A DNA stretch of 60,000 nucleotides from Symsagittifera roscoffensis. Taxonomy: Eukaryota; Xenacoelomorpha; Acoela; Convolutidae. Location: positions 27,740,833-27,800,832 of the forward strand of contig NC_087062.1 in the NCBI RefSeq assembly GCF_963678635.1. Direction: 5' to 3'. The position numbers and the translations under genes are program-made. Shown piece after piece: positions 20,927 to 31,228 of this stretch. The notes below the pieces were generated by a model. That model was not told the DNA's origin. It was given only the letters and a program-made list of their open reading frames with translations, and made no database searches. Every line of letters starts with the position of its first letter. Within the stretch, counting starts at the first letter, position 1.

Positions 20927-21141
20927 TATTATTTTTTACTACGAACTAAGTGTTGCGAGCATATTCGTGTTGTTTGTTATAAAAGGCAAACCACTCAGTG
21001 CACGCTGGCAGATCAACTATCATGACTTTAATATTGTACCAGGAAACATTGTCCTTTGACCTATCACTAAAACAAAATAGTACAAAGTTTTTCAATAAAC
21101 AAGATATCATTCAAACGAAAAGTAATGGAGAGAATTCACTA

Positions 21142-21345
21142 CGAGGGCCAAACTGTGCACTGGATAGGCGCAAAATTGGGTGGCTCAAGGTCATTGGATT
21201 CCAGAGACAAGCAAGTCTTTTCAGAGGATTTCAGAGGATTCCACGCTCAAATACATGTAACGTAAGCTTTTGTCGGCTTATTAGTTTTGTCTCGAATTCG
21301 GTATCGAGCGATTATAGCTAGTTGTTCCGGGGTTTGCAAATTTCA
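21142..21345 (+). mobile_element. TA-type element with GTGGATTCCGC repeats, left part
   Basis: Begins CGAGGGCCAAACTGTGCACTGGATAGGCGC after a TA, as in the copy at 45322, and ends in TTATAGCTAGTTGTTC shared with that copy. The right half is missing. Confidence 0.6.
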
Positions 21346-21369
21346 ATTTCAGCGTTTATAATTTCCAAA

Positions 21370-22770
21370 TTATTTCATCTAGCATAAGTCAAAGTTTCAA
21401 CTTTAAATCTTAAAAAATTGCAAAGAAAACGGCAAAAACTTGAAAAAAATTTTGAGTTATTTATTTTCGCAGTGTCTATGCCCCGTAACTGCAAAATCTA
21501 TATAAACAGTAAAAAACAGAAAATTAAAAAAAAATGATGCAATTTGTCAAAAAACTGCATACAAATTATAAATTATACACAAAATTTTGTTCAATTTTTA
21601 ACTCAATTAGCAATGTAAAACATTGAATAATAAATAAATTAACTGTACAAGCAGCAACGCTTTACAAAAGAATTTTAGGAAAGTTTTTAAAATTGGATTT
21701 CTGGGCTTGATTGCCAATTGAAATCAAAATTCAGAAAATTTTTGTGTATAATATGTTTTTGATAAGTCGTATCAATTTCTTAATTTTCTGTATCTAATGT
21801 TGATAGAAGTTGTATAGTCACGGGACATAGAAACTGCAAAAAAAAACAAATAAAATAACGCTTTTTCACGTTTTTGCGGTTTTATCTGCGACATTACATG
21901 ATTTATGATTGCAAGTTTGACATATGCTAGATGACACTATTTAGAAACTATAACTAGCTTTGGATCTGTTCTAGCTCAAGAATCATCCTTGAAAACAAAT
22001 AGTGAATTTGAATTTATCGGCTCAATTAAGTTCATAGAAAAAAATAATGCAATTGACTTATTCTTAAGCCGCCAAAAAAACAGTGACCGAAATGAAAAAA
22101 CTGCTTGGTCTCAATACACAGGATTCTTATTTAGTGTTAAATTTTTTTTTTATTTCTGTTATAAGCTCCGCGAACTTTTAATGTATGTGTCATCAAAGCA
22201 GTTATGATCGTTTCTGGACACCAGACCAATTATTTTTTTCAATTCTGTTATCTGTCGTATTTCGGCGGCATAAAAACTAAGTCAAGTTCATAAGCTTCTC
22301 CAAAACTAATTTGAGCCAATAAGTTCCAATTTATTATGTCGTTTTTGAGGACGTTTGCACAGCTAGAGCACCTTCAAAACTTATTATACGCATTCAAAAC
22401 AAAATTTCCTAAAACTGGCACAATAAAGAACTTCCAAAAAAATTTTATCGATATATGTCAAAACTTTAATCTTAAATCATGAATAGTTGCAGAGAATGTG
22501 GCAAAAACGTGAAAAAATAGTTTGCTCGTTTGTTTTTTTTTGAAATAAAAAACTGCAATTTTATGTCCCGTGACAATAGATAAATTCAATAAACAGTAAG
22601 AACAAAACATTTGAAAAAATGATACAAATTATCAAAAAACAGTGAACAGATTATAGATTATACACAAAATTTTGTTCAATTTTGAACTCAATTGGCAAGG
22701 TAGCCCTTAAAAACCATTTTTACGAAGCGTTCAAAGTTGAAACTTCAATTCCCGTGACTGTATATAGCTG
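21370..22770. repeat. Cluster of diverged Tc1-like inverted-repeat elements
   Basis: TATAGTCACGGGACATAGAAACTGC (21814) and TTCAATTCCCGTGACTGTATA (22747-22768) form an inverted pair next to TA. A 260-bp block at 21380-21640 recurs as a direct diverged copy at 22445-22700 (shared GATTATACACAAAATTTTGT), and part of it lies inverted at 21800-21930. TA-flanked CAGTCACGGGA termini suggest Tc1/mariner-type non-autonomous elements inserted into each other. An ORF at 21989-22207 lacks ATG and is ignored. Confidence 0.55.
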
Positions 22771-22980
22771 AACCGATAACTGCTCTAAGAAGCTCTATTC
22801 TTCAATCGATTAAGACTATTCTATTTGATAGGAGTTAGAGTTTTTTGTTTAGAGATTAACAATCTGAACTGTTGAAAAACTCTGCTTTACTTCATATAAT
22901 TGATTGCAAAATTAGCTATCAATGCGGGAGTTTTTGGCATTCAAAAAATGTTCAAACTAATCTGGAACTCGTAAACTTAC

Positions 22981-23029
22981 AGCAACCAGATAAATTGCCC
23001 GCGTCTTTGTCTTTCATAAATTCTGCCAT
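22981..23029 (-). CDS. Candidate first exon (16 codons) with consensus donor
   Basis: ATG GCA GAA TTT... reads MAEFMKDKDAGNLSGC and stops at a consensus GTAAGT donor beginning at 22980. Several possible acceptors follow, but each leads to an early stop, and the Tc1-like cluster starts 220 bp on, so the next exon is uncertain or lost. Confidence 0.25.
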
Positions 23030-23159
23030 ATCATTATAAAACCTTTTTTTACCTATCTTGATTTTTTAGAGAACAATTCTTTTTTAGTTATAGATATCTT
23101 TCCGAATACTTCGAAATAATACTTCGACCAAAGTTTAGACATTGCAATCTAGTATATCA

Positions 23160-24012
23160 CTAACCTAGTCGATCAAGGAGGGTTATTTTGTAAGATCTCG
23201 CAAGATTCTTGCAAATGAGGTTAACTTGCAGGTTTTTGCAAGATGGAGGTTATCTTACAAAATCTTGCAAAAGTGAGGTTATCTTGGAAGAATCTTGCAA
23301 GATTCTTGCAATATCTTGCAATATGGCCAATTATGAAAATTTTTCACAAAAAAATCTTCCGAGCGCCAGAAAAAAAACTATTGATATCCAATTTGAATAT
23401 GGCCATAAATAGCTCTTCTGAATTTAACTTCGAAAAACTATTTTGCTTAGACAAATATAAAAATGTTCAGTTATCTGCTCATTTGTCATTTTTTGTAATG
23501 AAAAAAAAAACTTTCAGGTTGTCATTATAACTTATGCATTTCAAATTAAGATTTTGCTTTTTAAATTAAAATTTTATTCGAATTTTTCATCTATTTTTGC
23601 AATTCAATCCGTTAAATTTCAATTTTTGTTCTTTTCGTCAAAAATTTGTCAAAATGAATAGAGTCATTTAGCTTGAGATGTTTTGTATTTTGTGCTCACA
23701 TAAAACCGATAAATTTTTATGATCATCTGATTATGCGATTATTTGTGTTGTTTGTTCAAATATTTAAATGTTTCTACTTGTTGCTAATTGTCTTCTTGTC
23801 TTCTTGTAGTCTTCGTGTCTACTTGTCTTCTTGTGCAAAGTTGATTTTTTGTTCACAAAAAATCATATCTTTAAACATTTTGCTTGCAATAAGGTTATCT
23901 TTAAAGGAAGTTATCTTGCAAGATCTTGGAAGAATCTTGCAAGATATCTTAAAGAGATGCATCCTCTTTAAAATATTCTGGCAACATAATCTCCCTTGAT
24001 TCACTAGGGTAG
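23160..24012. mobile_element. TIR element with CTTGCAAGAT palindromes
   Basis: Ends CTAACCTAGTCGATCAAGGA and, inverted, CTACCCTAGTGAATCAAGGG form an imperfect ~27-bp terminal inverted repeat. Next to both ends are dense repeats of ATCTTGCAAGATTCTTGCAA (23190-23330 and 23910-23955). No target duplication or transposase seen. Small ORFs inside (23209-23530, 23673-23999) are repeat-derived. Confidence 0.6.
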
Positions 24013-24760
24013 TTTTGCTGATATCAAGGCTGTGTAAAGGAACAGAAAGTATTCCATGAAAAAACCTAGACCCACCTCATTATCAACCTACGTTTACTTT
24101 TAAAAGCAAGAGCAATTCTGAAACAAAAGATGCGAAGTTTTGAGTTTTTAATTTCTATTTTAAAGAAGCTCAGCGCATTCAAAAAATTTAATTATTTACC
24201 ATCGCTGATTTTTATTTAGTAATTAATTAAAAGCAGATCTCGAAAGAACTTTTGTAATAAAAGTTTGCTTTGAAGTGATTTTTGTATTAGCGTGCACCTC
24301 CCATTTAATTTTTTTGTTCCTCAGCAATTCTTTTGTATTATAATTGAGAATTGTTATGCCGAAAAAATACTTTCAAAAGCCTACTTTTTTCAATTTGCTC
24401 TAAGTCTCTATTTTAAAAGACCTTTTTTCTTTATTATTTTTGTTCACTTACAAAACCTAACTGCAGTGCTTTGATGTTGGTTTCGTTTTTCAATTTTCCG
24501 GCCAAAAATCATCAAAACTGACATCTGACCAGGATTAGAAACCTTACAAAGTCGGTCGTAAGAATGGATACATATTACAATAGAGAGAAAATATAAATCA
24601 CAATTGATTAGATGCAACTCCAGGTACCTAGCGAAGTTTTCTGACTCGAAACAGGCCAGGTTTTCAAAACTCTGATTTTTTTCTCAATTTTATCCCCCTG
24701 CTATGGAATGTACAATATAAAGTAATTTCTGCCTGATAACCTTGAGACCAAACTGCTTGC
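24013..24760. other. No feature seen
   Basis: AT-rich; one hydrophobic + frame at 24292-24474 lacks an ATG in good context. Confidence 0.3.
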
Positions 24761-24766
24761 CTCAAA

Positions 24767-24772
24767 TTTATT
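24767..24772 (-). terminator. Poly(A) signal of the 24.8-25.1 kb gene
   Basis: AATAAA on the minus strand 32 nt after the stop at 24804. Confidence 0.45.
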
Positions 24773-24803
24773 GGAAAATATTTGTTTCATTCACAGTTTG
24801 CGC

Positions 24804-25094
24804 TTAAGAAGAATCAAATCGCTCGTTAATTCTACCATTTCGGCTGAATCGGAAATTCCGTACCCCATTCATTTCAAATACTTCTAGAAAAACATAACCC
24901 TTAGCACGAACTTCCTTTGCTTTCGTGGAACGAAAGACGATTTTAGGGCGAGCTATGAATCTTCTGACCTGTTTATTAGGCATATGATTTTTTTTTGGTT
25001 GAAAAACAATGAGACGTTTTCTCCCGACAGAGTAGTCAGTGATCTGATCTGATCGAAATGTATTAAAAGATCTGATTCTACTATCTACAAACAT
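24804..25094 (-). CDS. Unrecognised single-exon gene (96 codons)
   Basis: ATG MFVDSRIRSFNTFRSDQ to TAA. The product is basic and looks like alternating beta strands (RLIVFQPKK, RFIARPKIVFRSTKAK, GYVFLEVFEMNGVRNFRF). No family recognised. Support: TATAAAA 56 nt before the ATG, AATAAA 32 nt after the stop, and codon choice less AT-biased than the flanks. A + strand ORF starts 122 bp away, so the two may share a promoter region. Confidence 0.45.
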   Translation of the reverse strand: MFVDSRIRSFNTFRSDQITDYSVGRKRLIVFQPKKNHMPNKQVRRFIARPKIVFRSTKAKEVRAKGYVFLEVFEMNGVRNFRFSRNGRINERFDSS

Positions 25095-25149
25095 TTCATT
25101 TTTATCAATAAGCTTGTTTTGATACAAACAGCAATTTTTTTTTGAGCCG

Positions 25150-25156
25150 TTTTATA
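25150..25156 (-). promoter_or_regulatory. TATA box of the 24.8-25.1 kb gene
   Basis: TATAAAA on the minus strand; start of transcription expected near 25125. Confidence 0.45.
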
Positions 25157-25216
25157 TTGCAACTTGCGTTAGGGCCTTACAGATGACTGACGATTAAAGC
25201 GCACTAATTATCTCAA

Positions 25217-25540
25217 ATGGCCAGTTTAAAACCTCCAAACATTTATCAAAAAATCAAGGATGAGTTTTTTAGTTATGGATCAAGTCATCGACATCCTTCA
25301 GATAGTATACATGATTTTGTTAAAAGTTCATTGCTGAGAAAAATCCACCCTGAAAACCTAAAATCTGTCATTTTGTTAAAAAATGGAACAGAAATACTCC
25401 AATTGAACCAATTAAAGATGATTGTTACAATTTTCGGAAAACAAGACGGAATGTTTTTGCTTCGGGTGGTTTTTTTTCAGTTAATTTTCGACTGTTTAAC
25501 TTACAATTTCCGGTTGATTTTTTTGTCTGAAAACTATTGA
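25217..25540 (+). CDS. Unassigned ORF (107 codons), divergent partner
   Basis: ATG in good context (CAAATGG), MASLKPPNIYQKIKDEFF, then a polar stretch (SSHRHPSDSIHDFV) and LRKIHPENLKS. The last ~35 codons fall in a HINE relic (GGAATGTTTTTGCTTCGGGTGG), so the original protein probably ended differently. Unrecognised. Confidence 0.35.
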   Translation: MASLKPPNIYQKIKDEFFSYGSSHRHPSDSIHDFVKSSLLRKIHPENLKSVILLKNGTEILQLNQLKMIVTIFGKQDGMFLLRVVFFQLIFDCLTYNFRLIFLSENY

Positions 25541-25570
25541 TGTCTTGAGCTTAAAACCAAATTGACGTTT
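25440..25570 (+). mobile_element. HINE relic, 5' part
   Basis: GGAATGTTTTTGCTTCGGGTGG, TTTTCGACTGTTTAACTTACAA and GATGTCTTGAGCTTAAAACC match the first 130 bp of the family with many changes. Confidence 0.5.
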
Positions 25571-26900
25571 AATTTGTTGTCACTTTTTGCAAAACTATAG
25601 TTGTGTAAAAATTCCCAATTGTCAAAATGGGATAAATAAGGATACCAGGTACCACAAATAATGATTGGACGGGGTAGAGTGATATATCATATTGAAGCCC
25701 TTCCAGTCGTAAGGAAAATTTTTCACAGTGGAGAAAAATCGATTTGAATTTTTGATTTTTGGTCTAATTTCGAGCTAATAAGGTGATTGTGTAGGCTTGC
25801 AATAGCAAACTTAAGCATAATTTAAGCCGTGAAAACTTAGTTTTACTCAAATAAAGGTAGTTTTTGGAGTTTTTAGCACATTTTTGGGAATCAAAAACTT
25901 GAAAACTTAAAACATTTCTGCAAAAATATGCCTCTGATATATTTTGATGACTCTGATATATGCCTAATGTCTATTTTTTCCTGAAAAATTTTTTATGACA
26001 ACATGCAGAAAAAAACGCCACCATTTTGAATAATTTTTTTTGTATTTTTTTTGATCGGAATGTTCTGTGCTACTTGCACACTAACCGGCTATCCTGTTAA
26101 TATTTGTAATGTGTTCATTTCTTAGCAGAAAAACGTCAAAACCGTAAAAGGGTAATCGGAAAATTCAAGATTTTGCACTGAAAAATGAGCAGTTTTGTAA
26201 TATATTTATGCCTATTTCAGAAAATAAGAAAATAAATGTCGCGACGGAACTTGACTCGACGTCTAGAACTTTGGATTTTGAATTTTGAATGATTAAATAA
26301 TTCAGTTAAAACCAAATTAGAATTAAGAACATAACTATCCATTTTGATATCAATTATTAATCATGTCGAATTCAATTGGAGCATGTTGAAAATCTGCGGG
26401 GCATCCAGTTTTACATGCACCTAATTTCCGTATTTATTGTTTTCATAATGCTCAGTTTTTAAAATATTTTATTCAGTTAGAGGGCCTATTAAGAGCCAAT
26501 GGTAGCACACAATACATTTCCGAGCACGTATAAACTCAGTTGGATGAAAATAAATAAGTTATGTTATAATAAATACGGAATTTGGAAACTGTAAAAAAAT
26601 CAACAGAGGAAAAAGAATGAAAAATCACACATCTGAAAAATAAGAGAAACCAAAAATCAATTGATTCGTTTATTACTTCCTTTTAAACCACTGACGCATC
26701 ATTATGTTTATAAATATTAATATTTTTCGTTCAAGATCCCAATATGCAGATAGCTTTCATCCATTTTGCTTCTTATCTGATTTGCGTGTAAATGAACAGG
26801 ACACTTTAATCACATAAGTGTCGATCCTTTCAAGCTAGGTTTCTTTATTATAGCCAAAGTTCTCTGATCTAGATTTGAATTACCTTTGCGAGTATTTTGA
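25571..26900. other. No gene seen
   Basis: AT-rich. ATG CAG ATA GCT TTC near 26743 opens a short signal-peptide-like frame (MQIAFIHFASYLIC) with a GTGTAA donor-like end, too short to call. Confidence 0.3.
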
Positions 26901-26906
26901 AGCATA

Positions 26907-27311
26907 ATGCTTCCAATATGCTCTCAGCATGACTGCCAAATGTTTCCGGACCAGGATTTCAGGATTTCAAAAACAACAGTTAAATCAGTTATAATCGAGG
27001 TGCGTCTCAAAGTTGAAGTCTATACCGCTCCAGAAAATTGGAATAAGTTCTTTTAACGGCGGTTGCCAAAGTCTAAACAACCTATTCCAGACCTAACTCT
27101 TGATTTTATGCCATATGGTCTTTTAACCGAATTTTGTGATATAAATAAAATTTACCCCATTAATTCACTGAATGAATTCGACTTCAGATTGAAACGAATA
27201 GACGGAAAAGATAAACAAAAACCCAAAATAAGGCTAGAAACTTCTAAACTTTTGCAAACAAAAATAATTAAAATGTCGAATTCGATTTTTGAAGTTCAAC
27301 GTAATAATTGA
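26907..27311 (+). pseudogene. Coding-like frame with a single in-frame stop
   Basis: One frame runs 135 codons from ATG at 26907 with only a TAA at 27054-27056. Before the stop it reads FRISKTTVKSVIIEV and EVYTAPENWNKFF; after it, PKSKQPIPDLTLDFMPYG, then NEFDFRLKRIDGKDKQKP and IRLETSKLLQTKIIK. This looks like genuine protein, possibly a retroelement ORF1 or gag-like piece; I cannot name it. It ends 93 bp before a start codon of the next gene on the same strand. Confidence 0.4.
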
Positions 27312-27403
27312 TTATTAAATTGCTTCAACGTTCCTTTTATTCTTGTTTTCATTATATATCATTCTTGATTTCATGGTAACTTTTTATGAGCCTGCATAGA
27401 ATC

Positions 27404-28131
27404 ATGGAGTTTAAACCTGAAAGAAAATACTCCAGCAAAATTTCGAACTCATCCAACTCTTCTGAGCTTGGTTTTTATACAAGCTGCGTTATTATCACCT
27501 GTGTTCTCCCGCTAGTTTGGCAAACTGGTTGCATCGTCGGTGGTAAGTAAAAAATTTTATCTGTTTTTCAAGCCAATCATTGCGAGGCCAAATTGTAAGC
27601 GGAATCCTTAAACTAAAAACGGATTCCGCAAACTAAGAACGGTATCTGCATAATGAAACCGCAAATTGTAAGCGGAATCCATAAACTAAAAATGGATTCT
27701 GCAAACTAAGAACGGTATCTGCATAAAATTGCGGAATCCTCCTTGCGCTTACATTAGTTTTCTTCAATCGTTGCAGAATCTGCAACAACACTAATATGCC
27801 GACAAACTTTCAATTTACAAGCATTTGTAAGCAGAATTCGCTGAAGTTTTCGAAGTCGAATTCACTCACATTTTGGAAAAAGTTAAAGGACTTGTCTCTG
27901 GCGTCCAGTGACCTACAGACACCAAATTATGTACCTATCCAGTGCACAGTTTGGCTTCTCAATGATAATTTTCTGCTTTCATTGTTGGTTTTGGGTAGCT
28001 TAAGGATAAAACAATGTCTGTTACCTTCCCAGAAAAACTGTTTTAAGTGCTGTTTAGGCTCAGATCCGTGCGCTCAAATCCACGCGCTCAAATCTAATGC
28101 AGTGTTATATACTCCCAAAAACCTTTTTTGA
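27404..28131 (+). CDS. Two-exon gene encoding a small membrane or secreted protein
   Basis: Exon 1 (27404-27542) starts at ATG in good context (AATCATGG): MEFKPERKYSSKIS, a Ser/Asn run, then a hydrophobic segment (CVIITCVLPLVW) near residues 28-39, and ends at a strong donor GGTG/GTAAGT. Exon 2 (28058-28131) follows a GCTGTTTAG acceptor in matching phase 1 and ends KNLF-stop. Total 70 residues. The signal-anchor-like segment followed by a Cys-containing tail suggests a membrane or secreted product; no family recognised. The intron (27543-28057) contains a TA-type element, without which it would be about 138 nt. Confidence 0.45.
27583..27959 (+). mobile_element. TA-type element inside an intron
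   Basis: Left CGAGGCCAAATTGTAAGC, right (inverted) AGAAGCCAAACTGTGCACTGG. Interior has repeats of GTAAGCGGAATCC and GGATTCCGCAAACTAAGAACGG. 377 bp, no transposase. Flanking dinucleotides are TG and CA where other copies have TA. Confidence 0.65.
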
Positions 28132-28168
28132 TGAATTTCAAGGACGGTCGACCAAAAAAAACGTAAAA

Positions 28169-28506
28169 CAAGACTGCTCGTATCACGGCGAAGTCTTGTA
28201 TGTTTCTATTGCCTTTTAAGATTTATGGAGCAGTAAAAACACTGAAAAAAAATTAAATGTAATAAAATAAAATGATAAATTTGTTTTCTAACGTTTGAGA
28301 TTTTTTATAAAAACCAAAACCCCACACGCCATATGAAGTACAAAAGTATAGTTTTTGCTCCTTGTAAAACTTCGATTATGGCAAATAAGCTTCTTTCAAA
28401 CAATTTGGAACGATTTCTAAGACGGCTTAAATCTCCGCATACGCGTTAAAAACGCGTATCATATCGTGCGCCCCGAGCACAAGAATTCCGTTACTCTCAG
28501 TGGAAC
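28169..28506 (-). mobile_element. HINE element, internally deleted
   Basis: 3' end CAAGACTGCTCGTATCACGGCG (here the hairpin is mutated) to the 5' end at 28506; about 190 bp including the GTCAAAAATGGCTAGTT part are missing between CGTGCG and CCCCGAGCAC. Confidence 0.7.
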
Positions 28507-28574
28507 AATAAAACCAGAGGAGACCATCTATCGAACCCCCTAAATCTACTGGTTGGAGAAATTTAAGAGGACAA

Positions 28575-28735
28575 GATTCAAACTAAAAGCGGATTCCGCA
28601 AACTAAGAACGGTATCTGCATAAAAATTCGGAATCCTCTTTGCGCTTACATCAGTTTTCTTCAATCGTTGCGGAATCTGCAACAACACTAATATGCCGAC
28701 AAACTTTCAATTTACAAGCATTTGTAAGCAGAATT
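28575..28735 (+). repeat. TA-type element fragment, near-identical to 27685-27840
   Basis: About 160 bp from CTAAAAGCGGATTCCGC to AGCATTTGTAAGCAGAATTC match the intron element with few changes, though the ends are missing. A local duplication or gene-conversion event is likely. Confidence 0.65.
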
Positions 28736-28776
28736 CTGTAGGATAATGATTACCTGAGCTCAAATACAAAAATGCA

Positions 28777-29016
28777 ATGAATCAAATTATTAGGACGTGT
28801 TTTGGTCATTATGAGTTCAGTGTAACAAAAAATGATGAAAAAACACTTGCTAAAAAATTTAGCAGATTAGTTGTTTTAGTTTTGGTTGTTTTAGCTAATC
28901 AAAAATTACAAAACTTTTGGTTTTTTGGTGACAAAACTTTTTCAAAACGGATCCTCCTATGTCATCCGGCAAGGTTTAGGAAATGTGTAATCTTCTCATT
29001 TTTCAAAAAGTTTTGA
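28777..29016 (+). CDS. Unassigned ORF (79 codons) with hydrophobic segment
   Basis: ATG MNQIIRTCFGHYEFSV, a Lys/Asp/Glu stretch, then RLVVLVLVVLANQK, a likely membrane segment, and an aromatic-basic tail. Nothing recognised. Confidence 0.3.
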   Translation: MNQIIRTCFGHYEFSVTKNDEKTLAKKFSRLVVLVLVVLANQKLQNFWFFGDKTFSKRILLCHPARFRKCVIFSFFKKF

Positions 29017-29019
29017 AAA

Positions 29020-29750
29020 AAATTTCAATAGCCAAAAAATTTCATGTAAACTACATAAAGCAGAATACTTGTTTTTTTTTTTAATTTAAAAACATTTAAA
29101 AAATTTTTTCGAGCTTTTTTTGGAGTTTAAACTCAAAATAAATTGTTGATTTACTTAAGAAGCCCCTTTTGAGATAGGAATGTCAGCAATTGATCCGGTA
29201 GTTTTGTCATTACTTTTGATTGAGTAAAAAGCCATAAGTGGTGCGTTTTTGCGGTACATTTGGGCCCGAGTTTTGCAAAATATGCGTTAAAGAATTCTGT
29301 AATAACTTAAAGCAATTTCTTTCACTCTTAAATGTTTATGTCATCATGATTGGAGAAAAAGCAACTTTACTTTAAAATTCTTCTAGTTTCGGGTGGTATA
29401 AATCAACCTTGTACTGTGTTTCAAATTCAGTTGTAAATCAATCCAGCCCTCCGAACGGCCCTCTAAACGGTCAAACTTTTTTAGAAGCTTCGAAATCTAT
29501 CATATCAATTGTACTTTACATTGTTCGTTAGTGAAGATTTACTCACTCAGAAGAAAACTTCTTTTATTTTGAAAATTCATTTAAAATTCGAAGCAAAAAT
29601 AGGACATAATTAGAATTTTAAGGGCATTGCACTAATAAATATTAGCAATTTTTTAATTTGATCAATTAGTTTTGAAGATTTTAAATTTCTTTTAGTTTCT
29701 GTGTGGCTTTTATGTACAGAAATTATGTACATTTAAAATTTGACATTTTT
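29020..29750. other. No feature seen
   Basis: AT-rich sequence only. Confidence 0.3.
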
Positions 29751-29756
29751 AGTGAA

Positions 29757-30141
29757 AATCATCTCCCCACACGCCATATAAATTACAAAACGATAGATTT
29801 CGTTCCTCGCAACAAATCAATTATGGCAAATAAGCTTCGTTCAACCAATTTGGAACGATTTATAAGACGGATTAAATCTCGCTTACGCGTTAATAGCGCG
29901 AATTATATTGCGCGTTAATTGTCCCAAATTGGCCAAAATGGCAATCTTTAAACCCTCATAGTTTTACGAAAAATGATCACAGGTGAAATATAATTTCAAA
30001 TTTAAGCTCAGGACAACAATACATTTTGAATAAAATTGAAAAATTCGGTAAAAAAGGGTAGTTAAAAAAACTAAATTTGTCTGAAAAAAAAAACGACCCC
30101 GAGCCCAAATATTCCGTTACTCTCGTTACGAAAGTCGGAAC
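29757..30141 (-). mobile_element. HINE element, 3'-truncated
   Basis: Contains the middle (ACGCGTTAATAGCGCGAATTAT) and the complete 5' end (CGTTACGAAAGTCGGAAC at 30141), but about 150 bp of the 3' end are absent. Confidence 0.7.
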
Positions 30142-30144
30142 AAA

Positions 30145-30192
30145 AACCACACCGAGCATAAATATTCCGTTATCTTCAAAAGTCGGAGCAAA
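30145..30192 (-). repeat. Second HINE 5'-end stub, head-to-tail with the previous
   Basis: ACACCGAGCATAAATATTCCGTTAT...AAGTCGGAGC repeats the first ~48 bp of the family right after the end of the copy at 30141. Confidence 0.55.
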
Positions 30193-30983
30193 AAGTCGAG
30201 AAAATGGCTAAACTAGGAAATTGTGATCAAAAGTTTATCGATTTATCAGTTTGTTTCATATGAAATAACTTAAAACCTGACATATTGACTTTGCTGCTAT
30301 CTTCAGGACAGAGGCAACAGAAAAAGTAGAAAACGGCAGCCAGTTTTAATTAATCGCACCAATAATCACACCACTCAAAAAAAATTTATGTTGACTTCAA
30401 AGCTATTATTAATTAAATCAATAACCTTGGGAAGCCCGATTACCTAATTAAATTAGTTAATGTCTGAAAATTTCAAAAAAAAAAATAACCAAGACCGGAG
30501 AACTTGAAAACAGTCATCAGCTAATTAGGTTAGCTACTGGCCAAAAATGTCAAAAGCAAAAGGAACGATGATATAGAGCCACTCACCTACTAGATATATT
30601 TTTTGATAAATTTTTGTTTCTCTATCTCATAACTAGCGTCCTTTCATGAAGAATATTGATCTGGGTTAAGTTGATCGACAAAAAATTTGAATGCGAGCAG
30701 TTGTATTGCATTATATGCGTCTCTCGGAAGATGCAAAGAAGACGGATATAAAATTTGATTCCCACAAATAAAACTCTACTTTTGAGTTAAAAATTTTTAA
30801 TGTGTTTTATACAGGTATCAAATTTAAAAAATTCTAATGAATCCCGAAAAAAATTGGGCTCAGGATTTTCTCTCATATTCACATGATGTTTTGAACTTCA
30901 TCGTCAAAATACAAAAATTTTGGGTCGTGGTTGGTTCCATCATATGCGTTCAGAATATCTTTGTGGGAGTTTTCGATTAAAAC

Positions 30984-31228
30984 TCAGATGATCAGATGCG
31001 AACCACAAAAGAAAAATCGAAAACCAAAAAGCCGTCCTTCGATACCAATTGTAATTCCATAACTCGGGGCGAAACATAACGCGTTTTGTGATTTTTTCAC
31101 ATTTCTCAGAAAAACTAGGAGGGAAACTTTTTCAAAGCCAATGCGAACTGTTCTAATGACTAGTTTAACAAAATAATGGTTCACTGAGATAAAAACGCGA
31201 GCAGTTGTATTGGGTAAGGCGACTTTTT
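30984..31228 (-). CDS. Unassigned coding-like frame next to a HINE
   Basis: Open to TGA at 30984 with mixed codons: RVFISVNHYFVKLV, then GFEKVSLLVFLRNVKKS and GIEGRLFGFRFFFCG. The frame runs in from the HINE at 31229, so its true start is unknown. GCGAGCAGTTGTATTG also occurs at 30690, hinting at a short local repeat. Confidence 0.25.

Noticed and set aside
29703-29918. 71-codon + strand ORF
   Set aside because: Lies in antisense of a HINE copy; other copies lack it.
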